Shown one piece after another: positions 47,849 through 60,100 of a stretch of DNA of 64,000 nt. The DNA lies in contig CP141128.1 in NCBI GenBank assembly GCA_035236585.1, positions 37,058,684 to 37,122,683 on the forward strand, given 5' to 3'. Position 1 is the stretch's first letter. Every line of letters begins with the position of its first letter. Position numbers and translations under genes: made by a program. The notes under the pieces were generated by a model. It saw nothing but the letters and a program-made list of their open reading frames with translations. It was not told where the DNA came from and made no database searches. This DNA is from Warburgia ugandensis (Eukaryota; Streptophyta; Magnoliopsida; Canellales; Canellaceae).

Positions 47849-47864
47849 AATGGCATTATTTAAG

Positions 47865-49355
47865 TATTTGATTGTGATTGCATAGCTAGTATGATTTCAG
47901 TTGTTCATTTGATGTTAGTAGTTTCATATATGCATTTGAGAAACATTAAATGTGTTACTTTTGTTTTTGAATTTGAATACACCAAAGGATGTAAGTTCAA
48001 TTATTACATTTTGAATTCTATGTCTTATCTCTAGGAATTGTACTTGTATGTTTGTATCTATATTTAAGTTAAAGATGAATGTTTATGATTATCTGAATGT
48101 AAGGCCGTATATAGGATTTTAGTGAAATGGAATATGAATATGTCAAAGATGTTTTTTGATTTAAATAACTATCTCTTTATTTTGGATTCATATGTGGAAA
48201 TGGATGAATGATTGTGAAAAATCTATTCATTATTATGATTGAAATGTTATGATGTGAATTGACATTCTATATTAAATGATTGTTTGGGAAAAGGAAAGAG
48301 TTATCTGTTTGAACATATGTGGAAATGATGGAAAGTTATTTGAGCAAAGGTTATGATGATAGAGTTAAAGTACGATTCATTATAGTAATTGGATTTTTTA
48401 TTGTAGTTGGGAATGTGAATTTTCATATATCTAAATGAATGAAATTCAAAGAAGATTTTGCCAGTAGGCTATGAATAATATGAAAATCTTCTGTTATATA
48501 TGGTTGTGATGATGATGACTGTGGTTAAACATTTATGAATTAATGATTTTATAATGTGTTAGTACAATACTATTGAAGAATTTGGATATTATTCATGAAG
48601 TTGTGGAAATGGGTAAGTAATTCTCACAGCATTAGGATTTGTTATATCATGGTAATCTGGAGAATGAACGAGATAGTTATTATTTGTGGATGAATGGTTA
48701 ATTCTATTATAGTGAATGATGGAATGTGGTGAGACAAAGTCCTAAAAATGTATTGTGTATTGATAAATGGTTTATCAGGTGTACTACAATCACATGTGTT
48801 AAATGCTTAAGTCCGAAAAACAGAGGAGACTCTGTCGAAATTTCATAAAAAAAATTATACTTGAAATTTTGAAGATAGGCATTTTTATAAGGTTAGAATT
48901 AGTCAAACCTATGTAAATGGGATAATCTTTAAGTGAGAAATATATATTCACTATTTGAAGTTAGTATAAAGAGTTATATGGATAAGAAAATAGAAAAGTT
49001 GAGTTGGAGATAAAGATTATGTGTTCTAAGAATCATTAGAATCAAAGGATTTTGGAAGTTGAAACAAAAGAAAAACATAGTCAGAAATTTATTATTTTGA
49101 TAGATTATCAAGTAAAGGCTGAGTATCAAAGTACACAGTGAAAGTGATTCTTATTGTTATAGTAGATAGAAAATATGTGCTATTAAGTGATGTAATATAT
49201 AGGTTAAGTAAAAAATTAATTATATTTTGAAGATTGATGTTTTATTGAAGCAATTATATGAATTTGAGTTTACAATGAGATGAGAATATTATTAGAGACA
49301 TTTGAAAGATATCATGAAAAAAATTTCGAAAATGAAATTTCTCTAAGAAGGGAAG
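47865..49355 (+). other. Interior of the non-coding LTR element, part 2
   Basis: AT-rich with no assignable protein domain. Short frames only. The final part (49280-49408) encodes NFENEISLRREECND and NFEDKISIRREDCNN in tandem, resembling the very end of some plant gypsy polyproteins just before the LTR. That is the only coding trace and is weak. Confidence 0.45.
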
Positions 49356-49408
49356 AATGTAACGACTCTAAAAATTTTGAGGACAAAATTTCTATAAGGA
49401 GGGAAGAT
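49350..49408 (+). promoter_or_regulatory. Polypurine tract, tandemly duplicated
   Basis: The functional-looking tract AAGGAGGGAAGAT (49396-49408) abuts the LTR start TGTAACAACCCC (49409). A similar AAGAAGGGAAGAA followed by TGTAACGACTCTAAAA lies about 47 bases upstream, so the tract and LTR start are duplicated in register. Confidence 0.78.
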
Positions 49409-52400
49409 TGTAACAACCCCAAAATTTTATTATTGCATGATCATAGTATGAGTTTTCTAGGAGACTAACATTTTATAGAATTAGAATTAGGAATGGAAAC
49501 ATAAATAGTTAGATTCTACTTAGAAATTGGAATCCAACGACCCAAAGAACACTGAAAACGAAATCTGAATGAGGAAGTTGTGGGATTTCAAAGTCAAGGT
49601 TATTTTGATAATTAAAAGTTAAAAAAAAACTAAGAACATGAAATTGAAATTATAAAATCTGGATTCTATTTGTCAATAAGAATCCAACGACACTAAGTGT
49701 GCTCAAATAAGAGATTGGACGAATAAATGGTAATTTTCTTACAAAGGGGTATTTTAGTAATTTTACTAGTGGGCCACACTTGCAAAAATGTGGGTTCAAT
49801 AGTGATGAGGTGTTGGGCATGTAACAATCATACACATTGACTGAAGCTAGGCTAAGTGCAATCATGAGGAAAAACCACAATCATTCTATGTTTAATATAT
49901 AAAAATAAAAGAAAAGAAAATAATAAAAGGAGGGGCCATTTTGATAATGGCACCCCCTTATCGCACTATCTGTTCTCAAAGAGAACAAAATTGGTAACCC
50001 TAACCTTAGCACCAACCATTCTCCCCTCTTCCCCCTTCCATCCAGCGTACCTTTCCTCTCTACTGGTAACCAACAAGACCCGACAGCTCAAACCCCATTT
50101 TTGAAGTTCCCAAGGTGACAAAAACCCCCAGATTTTGGCCTGCAGAGTTCCCATGCAGATCCCTCTCTGTACTCTCTCATCCTCCGATCTCTTTTTCCTT
50201 TCACCATTATCAAGCTTAGCGAGGCCATGATTGTTGGCGAGCTAGAAATCTTCGTCATCTTCCTATCTTCCAGTCCACTGCCCTCCTGATCTCCAGAGTC
50301 ACCAGAAACCCTAGATCTCTGTACCTGATAGAAACCCTCATTGGGTTTTCTCCAGCTGCACGGGCTACTCCTTTCTCGAGAAGATCCTATTTTGCCCCTA
50401 ATCTTTGCTTCAGCTAGTTCAACATGCTTAGATCCCCAGCAAACATTTCCCCTTTGGTTCTCTCCATCGCATGGCAAGGCACAGCCATGCCTGGGAAGGC
50501 TGGCATGCTCAGACCCACCAGAGATCACAGTCTGTCTGTCATCCCCTACAATTCCCAGTCACCAGCATAGCCCAGTTTTCAGGCATGCCAGCATTTACCA
50601 CCTCCTTCCACCATCAGTCCTCCACCTCCACAAGTTTGACGAGCTGGAGGAGAATCAACCTAATGGGTCAACTCACCCCTGACTCGTTGGGTTGGAACCG
50701 AGTTGAGTTAGTGAACCCGAAAGTAACCTTGAACTTCAAATTAGGATTCTAATCAATCTAGGAAGAGTTTTGAAAATTCGAGAGTACACTAGCGATCCTT
50801 GGGACGCGAGAAACAAAACCCATCTTCCCAATTTTTGTTCTTGGAAAATCTAACTATTGAAATTGCCAAACCTTTCATCGCAAGTTAGATCATTTGATCT
50901 GTGATGATTTGACTTCATTTTTCCAATCCAAATAGTCTATCATGACCATTAGGAAGTGTAGATAAAGAATCTGATGAGAGATTTAGGATCAAAATCTTGA
51001 TTAGAGAAGCTTTCACCGATCTTGATCAACAACCGAGAACAATCCAGGATCCAGGTATGGAAATTAATCAAGCTTCATGATCCTGGTCAATTCCACCTAT
51101 TCAATTAGATCATTCAGTTAGAAATTACTAATTGATTGTTTGATTTGGAGGGTCTAGTTGAAAATGAGGATTTGATCAGCATGAAAGGATGGCAATCAAT
51201 GCTAGTGGAATTGAAGAATGTGTCACATGAGGTAGGTGGAACTTTAAGATAGCATGTCTAAATAATAAGATGCATGGTCTAAACATGATCTTATTCCTGA
51301 TTATAGATGTTATGAAACTTAAATGGTATGATTGATATTCGACATGCTTTAAATTGTAATTATAAAAATAATGTTAATTAAAAGAATTGCATGTTATAAT
51401 TGATGCTTATGACTTGTACATCATGTATGTGAATTGTGAAATTACGTTTATGGTACATGGGTACCATGTTAGTATTTGTGATGTATGAGTCTTGGTTTGT
51501 ATGGTACATCCTTGGTGGATTGTCACCTAATAAGTGAGGATGTTATTCTTAATATGAAATATGTGAACAAGCAATTTTCTTGCTATTATGATTATTTTAC
51601 ATTCGGGCATGGAGGCCTGAGAGTTTTATTTTAGACAAGCATAGGCCTAGGGATGCTATGCTAGGAGAGTTATGAGAGTTTGGCCACCCGCTCCCCAAAA
51701 TTTATTATGTTATGATACCAAGAACTATGTGTTGCTAAAAGTCGAGTGGGGCAATTATGGGAAGGCTGCCACTGTAACAGCCATGGTCCTCCCATACGGA
51801 CATGGATATTGTGATTTCCATCGAGGATGGTATAGGTGGATTACTGAGCAGTTATCCGAGCGCATTGTAAGGATTCTAACTGCATGCATAGTAGTCCTTA
51901 TATTTGATGCACTATGGTGCTTATATGATGGCATTATGAGATGCCTTATATGTTGTAGCATGATGATATGCCTTATATTATTTTCCAAGCAGTGGCTGAA
52001 GGCTTGTGGACCCCGTATAGTGAGGGGCATGAGGATTATATTGATATACTAGCAGAGGCTGGATGATTATGAACCCCACATGATGAGGGGTATGATTCTA
52101 ACACCCAGTATAGTTTGGGAATGTTAATGTTGATACTTATTGAGTATATTTATAATTTTGTACGACTTTTAACAATTTACATATGGATTAATGCTATATG
52201 TATATGATTGAGGGCATAGTTTCATATAAGTTTTCATAAGTGTAAATGCATGGGTAGAATTGTTATGTAGAGTATGGTTTATGAAATTGGATTATCTTAT
52301 TTAAATGATAAAGGATAATTGTAAATACTTGATTTATTAATGGATTATTGATATTTATTAAACATGCCACTATTTGATTATCAATTGATTATTACAAAAC

Positions 52401-52974
52401 ATGTTAATACTTGGTTTAACAATGAAGTAATGAATTATGAAACGTATTGTAAATTCAAGTAAATATAAATGTTATGAGAATGAATATTCTGAAAATGCAA
52501 ATTAATTAATTCATAATTAAATTTAGAATGCTTCTCAAACTCCCCTACCAAGCATAGCTTGTTGAGATATTGCAAATATTTTATGTTTTCAATATCTCAA
52601 ATACAAATAGACAGGAGAAGATGTACACAAGAAGAGGAATCCAACAACCATACTTTGCATTCAGGTATCCATTTTATTAAAGCTTTTGTATTGTATAGTT
52701 AGTCATTTGAATTGTGATATTGGACATTTAATATAATGTTATAGGGGTTGTACAAGTGAACCACTAGATAGGTCCTATGTTAAGAAATGAATTTCTGTCT
52801 TATAGAAGATTATATGTATATGTATAGTGTGAGCATAAAGGTGACGTCTAGGTTTTTGGGGAAATGAATTTCAAAGAAAAATCTTTTGCTATTTTTATAT
52901 TTTAAAATTTAGAGGTGTGCAATCTTTTGAAAATAAACCTGAAAAATTTTCATGAAAAAACCAAGGGTGTCACA
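49409..52974 (+). repeat. 3' LTR, complete (3,566 bp)
   Basis: It starts TGTAACAACCCCAAAA, directly after the polypurine tract, and ends AAGGGTGTCACA before the TSD TATGT. It carries GAGGTAGGTGG (51229), GGTTTGGCCACCCGC (51679), GCAGTTATCCGAGCGC (51849-51864) and the two hairpins (52549-52600), in the same order as the 35-40 kb LTR. Confidence 0.92.
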
Positions 52975-52979
52975 TATGT

Positions 52980-53196
52980 GATGTAATAACAATAAGTGAA
53001 TGAAGTGTTAATTCATTGTAATTACCTTCTGATGAAACTAAGTAGTGAAGGAGCAACAATGCTCATCCTACAGCCACTTCTCTTTCATGGATACCTTTCT
53101 TTTAGGAAGTCCATGTGCTCGCTACAATGAAGAGATGAAAATTATATATAACATGCATGCAATACTCTTCAACATATATAGGAAAATGTGAAAGAA

Positions 53197-53227
<31 letters not shown>

Positions 53228-53420
53228 TTAATTACTTACTCGATGTATGGCTGAACTTCATCAACATTAATGTTTTATAAGATATAAAAGGTGTGCCTAG
53301 TCCTGATCTTTTACGATCAACGGTCGATACATGACCACCAGAGAGAGGTTCTCTAACTTGAGTCATTTAATCCACTTGATCATTTCTTTCTTAGTATTCC
53401 AATAGCATTGACTCTTAATG
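52980..53420 (-). other. CACTA inter-domain sequence with (GA)n
   Basis: This lies between DUF4218 and the insertion point. The minus strand has GTAAGTAATTAAC just below 53240, a good splice-donor match, so part of it may be an intron. (GA)13 lies at 53202-53227. Confidence 0.5.
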
Positions 53421-53650
53421 AGTAATAAATACTCAGTATAACATTTAGCAATACACCCCTCCAGTCGATTGTGATTTCATATATACCCTTTTAACACTTT
53501 CATGTACCTTTAAATGGGTATATCCATCACAAATAAACCAGTCCACAGAGCCTGACCTTATCAATGACGTGTTCTATTTAGTGCACTATGATATCAAATA
53601 AGGATGATGGGAAGATTGTCTCAAGCTCGCACAAGGTTGTCATTATATAC
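53420..53650 (-). pseudogene. DUF4218 region of a CACTA element
   Basis: The minus strand reads TIFPSSLFDIIVH, a gap with stops, then LCGLVYL, WIYPFKG and EITIDWRGVL or the alternative frame RLEGCIAKCY. These match in order the family blocks IFPPSFFDVMIHL, GPVQYRWMYPFER and PEGSIAExY of DUF4218. At least three stops and a frame change are present. It follows TNP2 as in other CACTA elements. Confidence 0.8.
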
Positions 53651-53829
53651 TCCTAGACTTCTTGTAATTTCAAAATATTCACTACCTTCTTACACAAGTA
53701 ATAGATCTTCTAACTTTATCTAGTAGCACTAAACGTATTACTACGAGTAGGAGTTATTGCATCAATGTGTGGCAATCATGCAACTTCATCCCTGATAGTT
53801 TCAACACTTCCATGGAGACAATGTTTCTA

Positions 53830-55040
53830 AAGCTTAAAGAGTACTCGTATGAGATTTTGATCTTTGACAGGGTTTTACCCACTATTCCTCTCTCCTCTAT
53901 CACTAGTGTATAATTTGCTTTAGGTAAGTATTTTTCTTAGTCTCCCCTATCCTGTAGATGTAACCTTTCCTTTAAATCCACTGTCATAAGATCCATTAAA
54001 GCTGCAAGTCCGTCATTTGTTTTTCTCAATATGTCTAGCAAGGTACTAATCAAGCTTTCATAAACATTCTTCTCACCATGCATGACATCAAGCACATGCC
54101 GCACATGCAGGGATTTTCAGTACACAAGTTAAAAGAATATTGACTTCTTCTTTTTAACAACTTTTAAAGTTGTTATCATATGTATGCTTAGTTGCCTTCT
54201 TCTTCCCCTATGAGACATTAAGGTTCTTAACTTGTTCTAATAGTTTTCATCCAATCAACCTCTTTGGAAGTGTCCTAATATCCACACTACTATTAAATTC
54301 TCCCTTTTTAAAATAGTGTGGATGGTTTTTATGCAACCATCTTCTATGGCCTAGGAATGTCATCTTCCTACCATGTTGAAGCTATATACATGTTTGGTCG
54401 CTACAAGTAAGACATGCATTGTATCTCTTAACTATGCATCCTACTAAATTACTATATATAGGAAAATCTTGTATTATCCACAATAGTACAACCCTAAGGA
54501 TGTATTCTCTTTCGTGTACACGAGCTTCAACAAAGTACACATTAATGTCGTTCCCAAGTTGCTTAGGACAAGATATTAACATAATTAACATTATGAACTT
54601 CCTGTTCATGCACAACAATAGCTAAAGGTTGTATTATAATAGGCTAACAACTATACCTGCTGCTCATATAATAATAAGAATTAATTTCTTCTATAGATAT
54701 TGTAAGTCATAGGCCTCTAAGTTCTTTTCCAAAATTTGCAAGCTTCCATGCTAGGCTATCTACTAAATGATGTAAATAGTTATCACCTACTCTTTCCTCG
54801 GCATGCCATACAAGTTTCTTCACTGTTTTTATAATTCAACACATTCTTCTGAACCTTGGAATTGGGAAAAAATACCATATGACCTTTGCTCGAATACTTT
54901 CAATTGTAGACTAGTTGAATTCTTCTTCAACTTACATCTTGAATGTCCACATAGTCGGTATATAGTTTTGTCTTTAAGCTCCTTTCTCTGTAAGATGTAG
55001 TCATTGGGGTAGGCATGTATCTTCTCATACTTCAACTCTA
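53830..55040 (-). pseudogene. TNP2-type CACTA transposase, broken
   Basis: From high to low coordinate: KYEKIHAYPNDYILQRKEL and LCGHSRCKLKKN (about 54925-55035, the N-terminal zinc-binding-like region), then LGNDINVYF, LRVVLLWIIQDFPIYSNLVG and CLTCSDQT (54382-54560), then FLGHRRWLHKNHPHYFKKGEF (about 54300-54360), then degraded blocks to about 53830. These match the order of TNP2 family blocks. The catalytic residues cannot all be verified because of stops. It would cut and join CACTA element ends; this copy is dead. Confidence 0.87.
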
Positions 55041-56823
55041 GCGATAAGGAGAAACTCAGACTCGGTTTCTCCAACTACCACTCCCCCATTTGTTTCCCCT
55101 TTTTCTAGATAAGGAGAAACCTGGACTGGGTTTTCTTTGGCAATTACTCCCCTACTTATTTCCCCTTTTTTCGGTGGCAACAAATAATCGAGATCAGTTT
55201 TTTTCACCCATGTGCACCTCACCCCTCTTCCCAGGGCAAACACCCTCCACATCGGCAACCCAAATTTTTTCCCCTTTCTTGGCTAGATCCACCATCTTCC
55301 CTCCTCATTCTTCTTCTGTACTGGGTTTCAACTGGCACAGCTAGGCAATACGCCGACGTGTGCATGGGCTACCCTCTTTTTCCCTCAGCCCATTTTCCCC
55401 ATCTTCCTCATTTCTAGTCACCGGCTCAACTAGAATGGTGGACTGGTGAGCCAGGGCTGTTTTTTCCCTCTATTCCTCTCCTCATCTTTGTCGGGTCCAA
55501 GTAGGAACCTTGATAATCACCAGCCACCATCCTCCTCTACCCTGTCTTTCTCTGTCGAACGAGTTAAGGCTAAGTGAACTCGCTCCCAACTCATTTTGGG
55601 AGAGCTGAGTTGACTCAGCAGAACCTTATGGCTTCTTAAACTTTGAACCTCTATTTTGGACAATCTAGGAAGGATATCGAAGATTCGAGAGTACCCTCAT
55701 GATATTTGTAATGCAAGGAACAGTAACCATCTTCCCATTTATCAATCAGGGAAGATCCAATCATTGATTTTACTAGACCTTTGATTAGTGATTATCTTAC
55801 CTTGTTTTTGGGGTCTAAAGCATTTATGGAGATGATTTAGCCAATCTTGATCAATGGCTGAGATCAACCAAAAGATCTAGGTATGAAATTAGATCCAATT
55901 TGATAATCCAAATTGTTTAGAATTCTCCATTAAATTAATTGACTAGAATTACTAAGTTGTTATATGATCTGGGGCGATTAGGTGAGGATCTGTCATGTGA
56001 TCAGCGTGGACGTTTGATGATCGGACATAATTGAGGAGATCGGTGGATGATCCGACCAAGTAGACAATTGGAGGTTATCCAGATTGACTTGTTTAAGGTA
56101 AGATCACTATCTTAATCATTGATGGATTGATTTGATTTTGATTAGATATGATTAAGCATGATATTGCTATAGTAATGCCCAATTAATTTATTTAAATGAT
56201 AAATTACCTGAAATTGATGTGATATGAGCCTAATAGCGCAAATATGCATTGATGTAATTTAGAAGAAGAATTAAATGACTATGTGTGACAGCAATTACAT
56301 ATGATTTGAATTGTTAGCTAAATAGGGTGGGTCCTGCCTTGAGATCCTAGGGCTGGGAATCATTGGGCTATCTTGACCGCTATGTAATGAATACGAAAGC
56401 ATAATGTCATGTAATTGAGAATCCAAGTTACATAACTTGGATTCTAAGTATGATTGGATGTGATATGCATCCAGGTGAATGGAATCGTGGTGGACCATGC
56501 TAGAGATGGGTTCGACTAAATTGGGAGGTACACACAAGCAGTACATCGTCTGAGGTAGGTGATCACTTTTGAATTTTCCATGATTTCATGGATCATGACA
56601 TATTAATTGAGAACTTCAAAGCATGACTTTTATGCATGATCATGTTTTGAAGAAAATTCCTTTATTATACATGGTTGATATTATGACATCTTCATCTACA
56701 TGATTTAGCCATATATTTTAGCATGACTAATGGTACAATATCATGTCTTTGACTGAATCTTATTGAGATTGTTACACATGGAGTTTCTATGCTTTGTTGA
56801 TTGGGAAAATTGAGGTTGTGATG

Positions 56824-56970
56824 GGATGCATCTCCCTGTGAGTGCCTAAGTGCCTCGTGTGGGTGAAAGGGTGAAAATGAGATTGGAACGCATCTTTCCA
56901 TGAGTGCTTAGTGCCTGTGTGCTTGAAAGGGTGAAAGCAGGATTGAAATGCGTCTTTCCATGTGTGCCTG
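56824..56970. repeat. 60-bp tandem repeat, third unit split by a nested LTR
   Basis: Units begin near 56824, 56884 and 56944 with GGxxxGCATCTTTCCATGAGTGC-like sequence and include GAAAGGGTGAAA. The third continues after the nested LTR at 60106 (AGTGCCCC then AAAGGGTGAAAGC). Confidence 0.8.
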
Positions 56971-59900
56971 TGTAACATCCTTAATTTCTAAATCTCAATT
57001 TTAGTGAATTTAAAAAAAATATTAAATGGGGATGAAAAGAACATATTAAACTCATATTTTTGGAGTTTATAAGTGAAAGATTGGATAATATCTAATCTAG
57101 CATTAAGACGTCTATAATTGGATAGCACTCAAAAAAGATGATTCAAATGACACCAAGTTTGTAAAAATCAAAGTTCGAATGGAGGAGATATGAGTTTTTG
57201 AATATGAGGGGCAATTCTATAAAAATAAGATAGGGAAAAAAATGCCTTAAATGAAGGGGGCCTGATTTGATACTGGCACCCCACCCCCCTCACTTAAGGG
57301 AACCCCACACAATGTTGGGACTATTCTTCCCAAACCTGACAGACCAGGAAAAGGGAAAAGAATCTGATGAGGTGGGGAAACTGGGGAAGAACAGAGAAAG
57401 GGAAGAGGAAGGAGAAGGAGAAGAAGGAGAGAAAGAAGAAGAGAAGAAAGAGGGGAGAGGTACCGAACTTCTAGGCTGTCACTAGAGATGACACCAACTT
57501 GGATCATTGATCTGAGCCGGCCATGTTGTTCACCTACATCAAACTAACAAAACCCCCATGGTTAATGGTGAATTCATGGAGCTCTTAACTATCGATAGGA
57601 TGGAAGCAGTGTTCACGATGTTGTTCAAAGGGTTTTACGATAGATTGGAGGCGATCCAACTCATTCCAGAGAGCAAAGAGCACAAAAATGTATCTAGAAG
57701 GTATGATCTACAAAACCCAACTTCGGATTTGTGGTATTTGGTTAAATTTGTACATTTTTATGCTAGATCTAGATTTTTGGATGATCTAACCGTTCAATTC
57801 CTAATCCAAGCTTAGGAATAGGTAATTTAGGGCATGATGTAGCTTAGAACACATAAAATTTTTAGATCTAAGTGAAACCCGATCCAACAATCTTAGTCGT
57901 TGGATCGAGTACTATTCACATAATAACTTTGTGATTTCTGATCGACAATCAAACATCATAGATGAGTTCCCTATCCTTAAAAATGATAGGATGACTAGAA
58001 TTATATGAATTTGAAGTGCAACAAATCAGATGATCTAGGCAGTCTGATCTATCACTATTCAAACAAACACCTTATGATGTCAAATCAATGATTAGAGGTT
58101 ACAGGTGGATTCCTAAGTCTTGAATTTCCCTAGATATGATATAAATTATGGAATTTGGATAAACATATATAAAAAATTGGGTGATATGAACTATTCATGA
58201 TGCTTATTATATTAGTCTGATTGAGGAATACAATTATAGGTTGTATTGAGGACTGTGGCATGGATAATAACATCATCATGCTTCAACTTAAGAGTTGATC
58301 TAGTTAGGAATCAAGAGTTAAGACCACTGAACAGTGAAAGTGACTTGCAATCACTTAAGAAGAGTAGTGGATAGTCAATCTAGGGCAATGGTGTGGATTG
58401 GCAATCCAATAACTGTTTGTCATTAAATTAGCTATTAATCAATGGCTAATGAAACACCCTTTTGCACAGTAATGAACACTGTCACCTTGCCTTGTGCCAA
58501 ATAGTGCTAGAGAAGCTAGGAGGAGTCCTAAAATTGTGTAACTGAATATGTGTTTGTATTGTTACAGAGGTGTACTTTATCAGGAGTGCGTTGGAGCACT
58601 AAATGAAGTAGTTGCCCCAGTGAACTAAAAGAGCACCATTTGAGGTAGGTGGAATTAAGATTGCTAAGATTTTCTCTACATATGCATTTGTAGACAAGTT
58701 TCAAGCATTGAAACATGTCTTTTTAGTTTATGTGAAAGCTAAGATAAATGTGCATGCGGGCATTGAATCATTATTAAATTGCTCATGTGTAAGGACATCT
58801 TGTACATTGTGATATTTTAATTCATTTATTTGTTCATAATGACGCGTCTCAAGTGAGGTGGGTACCAGATGAGGTGACCTTGCAGAGGGAAATAAAACCT
58901 TGATGGTTAGCCCAAGTGAGGTGGGTACTAAAAGAGGTGACCTTGTAGAGAGGCCCAAAGAGGATAATAATGTTTGGTGTACACCCTAAAACACATAACG
59001 ATGTGTCCCGAGTGAGGTGGGTGCCGAATGAGGTGACCTTGCGGAGAAAGATAAAACCTTGAGGGTTAGCCCAAGTGAGGTGGGTACCAAATGAGGAGAC
59101 CTTACGAAAGGGCCCAAACAGGATAATATTGTTTGATGTACACTCTAATATTTATAATAACACGTTCTATTTGGTAATGTGAAATGGCTCATAAGAGCTA
59201 AGGCTGGCATTATGAAATGAAAATGATGTGTGAGTTTGACATGTGACTACATATTTTACATCACAAAGGATGTGTTTTAGTACTGATGCATTAGTATTTT
59301 CTTCCAATTTGGCATGGATTCATGATTTTGATTAATGTTGAATGATTTCATGTTAAACAATAAATTGAATTGTTGTTTACATGATTCAGCATGGACAAAT
59401 TGACTTATATAGAAATATTATGATTTTGTTTATATAAAAATGCATCTTATTCTACCTACACAAGTGATTGCTTACTGAGGCATTGCTTTGGCTTGTAATG
59501 CCTTAGATACAGAGAATAGTAACAGGTTTGGCATGTTGGCATTATTTCAGAACAGAGAAATCCCAACGAATAGGAGTTGTTTATTGACAGAGAGCACCAA
59601 TAGAAGCTTTGGAAAAAGATATGTAGGAATTGGTTTTAAATTGAAGTTATGGTATTTAATGAGGAAACTGCATTGTATGTAATTATGGGAATTTGGAAGA
59701 CTTATGTGACTGGGTTGTGCTATGGAGGTCCTGAGTATATTTTGTTTGATGTAATTTGTTTTATTTCATTAGATGTATGAAAAGGAGACAGAGTCTCCAA
59801 TTATGTTTGAAAAATGTTCAAATGTTTATTAGGTTCTTCACAATGGCATGCATTAATGTCAAATGTCTGAAAAATAGAAGAAACTCTGCCAGATTTTTGG

Positions 59901-60100
59901 TAGAAATGAGTGCTCATTCCATTGAGAATCCTTGTTTTAAGAAAAGAAAAATGACACTTGGGGTTTTTTAAAGTGAATTTTAAAAGAAAAGATTCTTCCG
60001 CTGTTGTTTACTTTTTTAGAAATGATTTTTTTATTAGGATCGACCTTGTTATGTCGATGTCTTTTTCATTTAAAGTGTTAGAAAAACCCAAGGCATCATA
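56971..60100 (+). repeat. Solo LTR, 3,130 bp, nested
   Basis: It starts TGTAACATCC and ends AGGCATCATA, the last dinucleotide being TA rather than CA. GCCTG precedes (56966-56970) and follows (60101-60105), which fixes the ends. It has GAGGTAGGTGG at 58642 and the hairpin at 59475-59506. The short frame at 57558-57815 inside it has no family signature. A purine-rich stretch lies at 57340-57470. Confidence 0.9.
58841..59155. repeat. Two-level tandem repeat in the nested solo LTR
   Basis: A 159-bp unit occurs twice (from 58841 and 59000). Each contains two copies of a roughly 37-bp motif, AGTGAGGTGGGTACC then GAGGTGACCTTG, at about 58851, 58913, 59010 and 59071. Copies differ by several bases each. 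Confidence 0.85.

Larger units (their letters stand above)
41823..52974 (+). mobile_element. 11,152-bp LTR retroelement with long LTRs and no visible coding region
   Basis: It starts TGTAAAAACC (41823), ends GGGTGTCACA (52974) and is flanked by TATGT (41818-41822 and 52975-52979). LTR copies are 41823 to about 44913 and 49409-52974 in the same orientation. The 4.5-kb interior holds no recognisable gag or pol, so it resembles a large retrotransposon derivative (LARD). The 5' LTR lacks its last roughly 465 bp and no PBS is visible. It is inserted in the CACTA element and itself carries a SINE. Confidence 0.88.
40480..55040 (-). mobile_element. CACTA (En/Spm) transposon remnant, split by an LTR element
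   Basis: On the minus strand come TNP2 transposase (55040 to about 53830), DUF4218 (about 53650-53420), then an insertion (41823-52974), DUF4216 (41543-41131) and subterminal repeats. This is the normal order in plant CACTA elements, so I read the two halves as one element. Without the insertion about 3.4 kb remains. The right side is cut at about 55040, where a gypsy LTR begins, so the 5' end is missing. TIRs were not found. Confidence 0.82.

Noticed and set aside
57558-57815. 85-codon frame in the nested solo LTR
   Set aside because: No recognised domain, lies within an LTR defined by a TSD, and its neighbours are non-coding.
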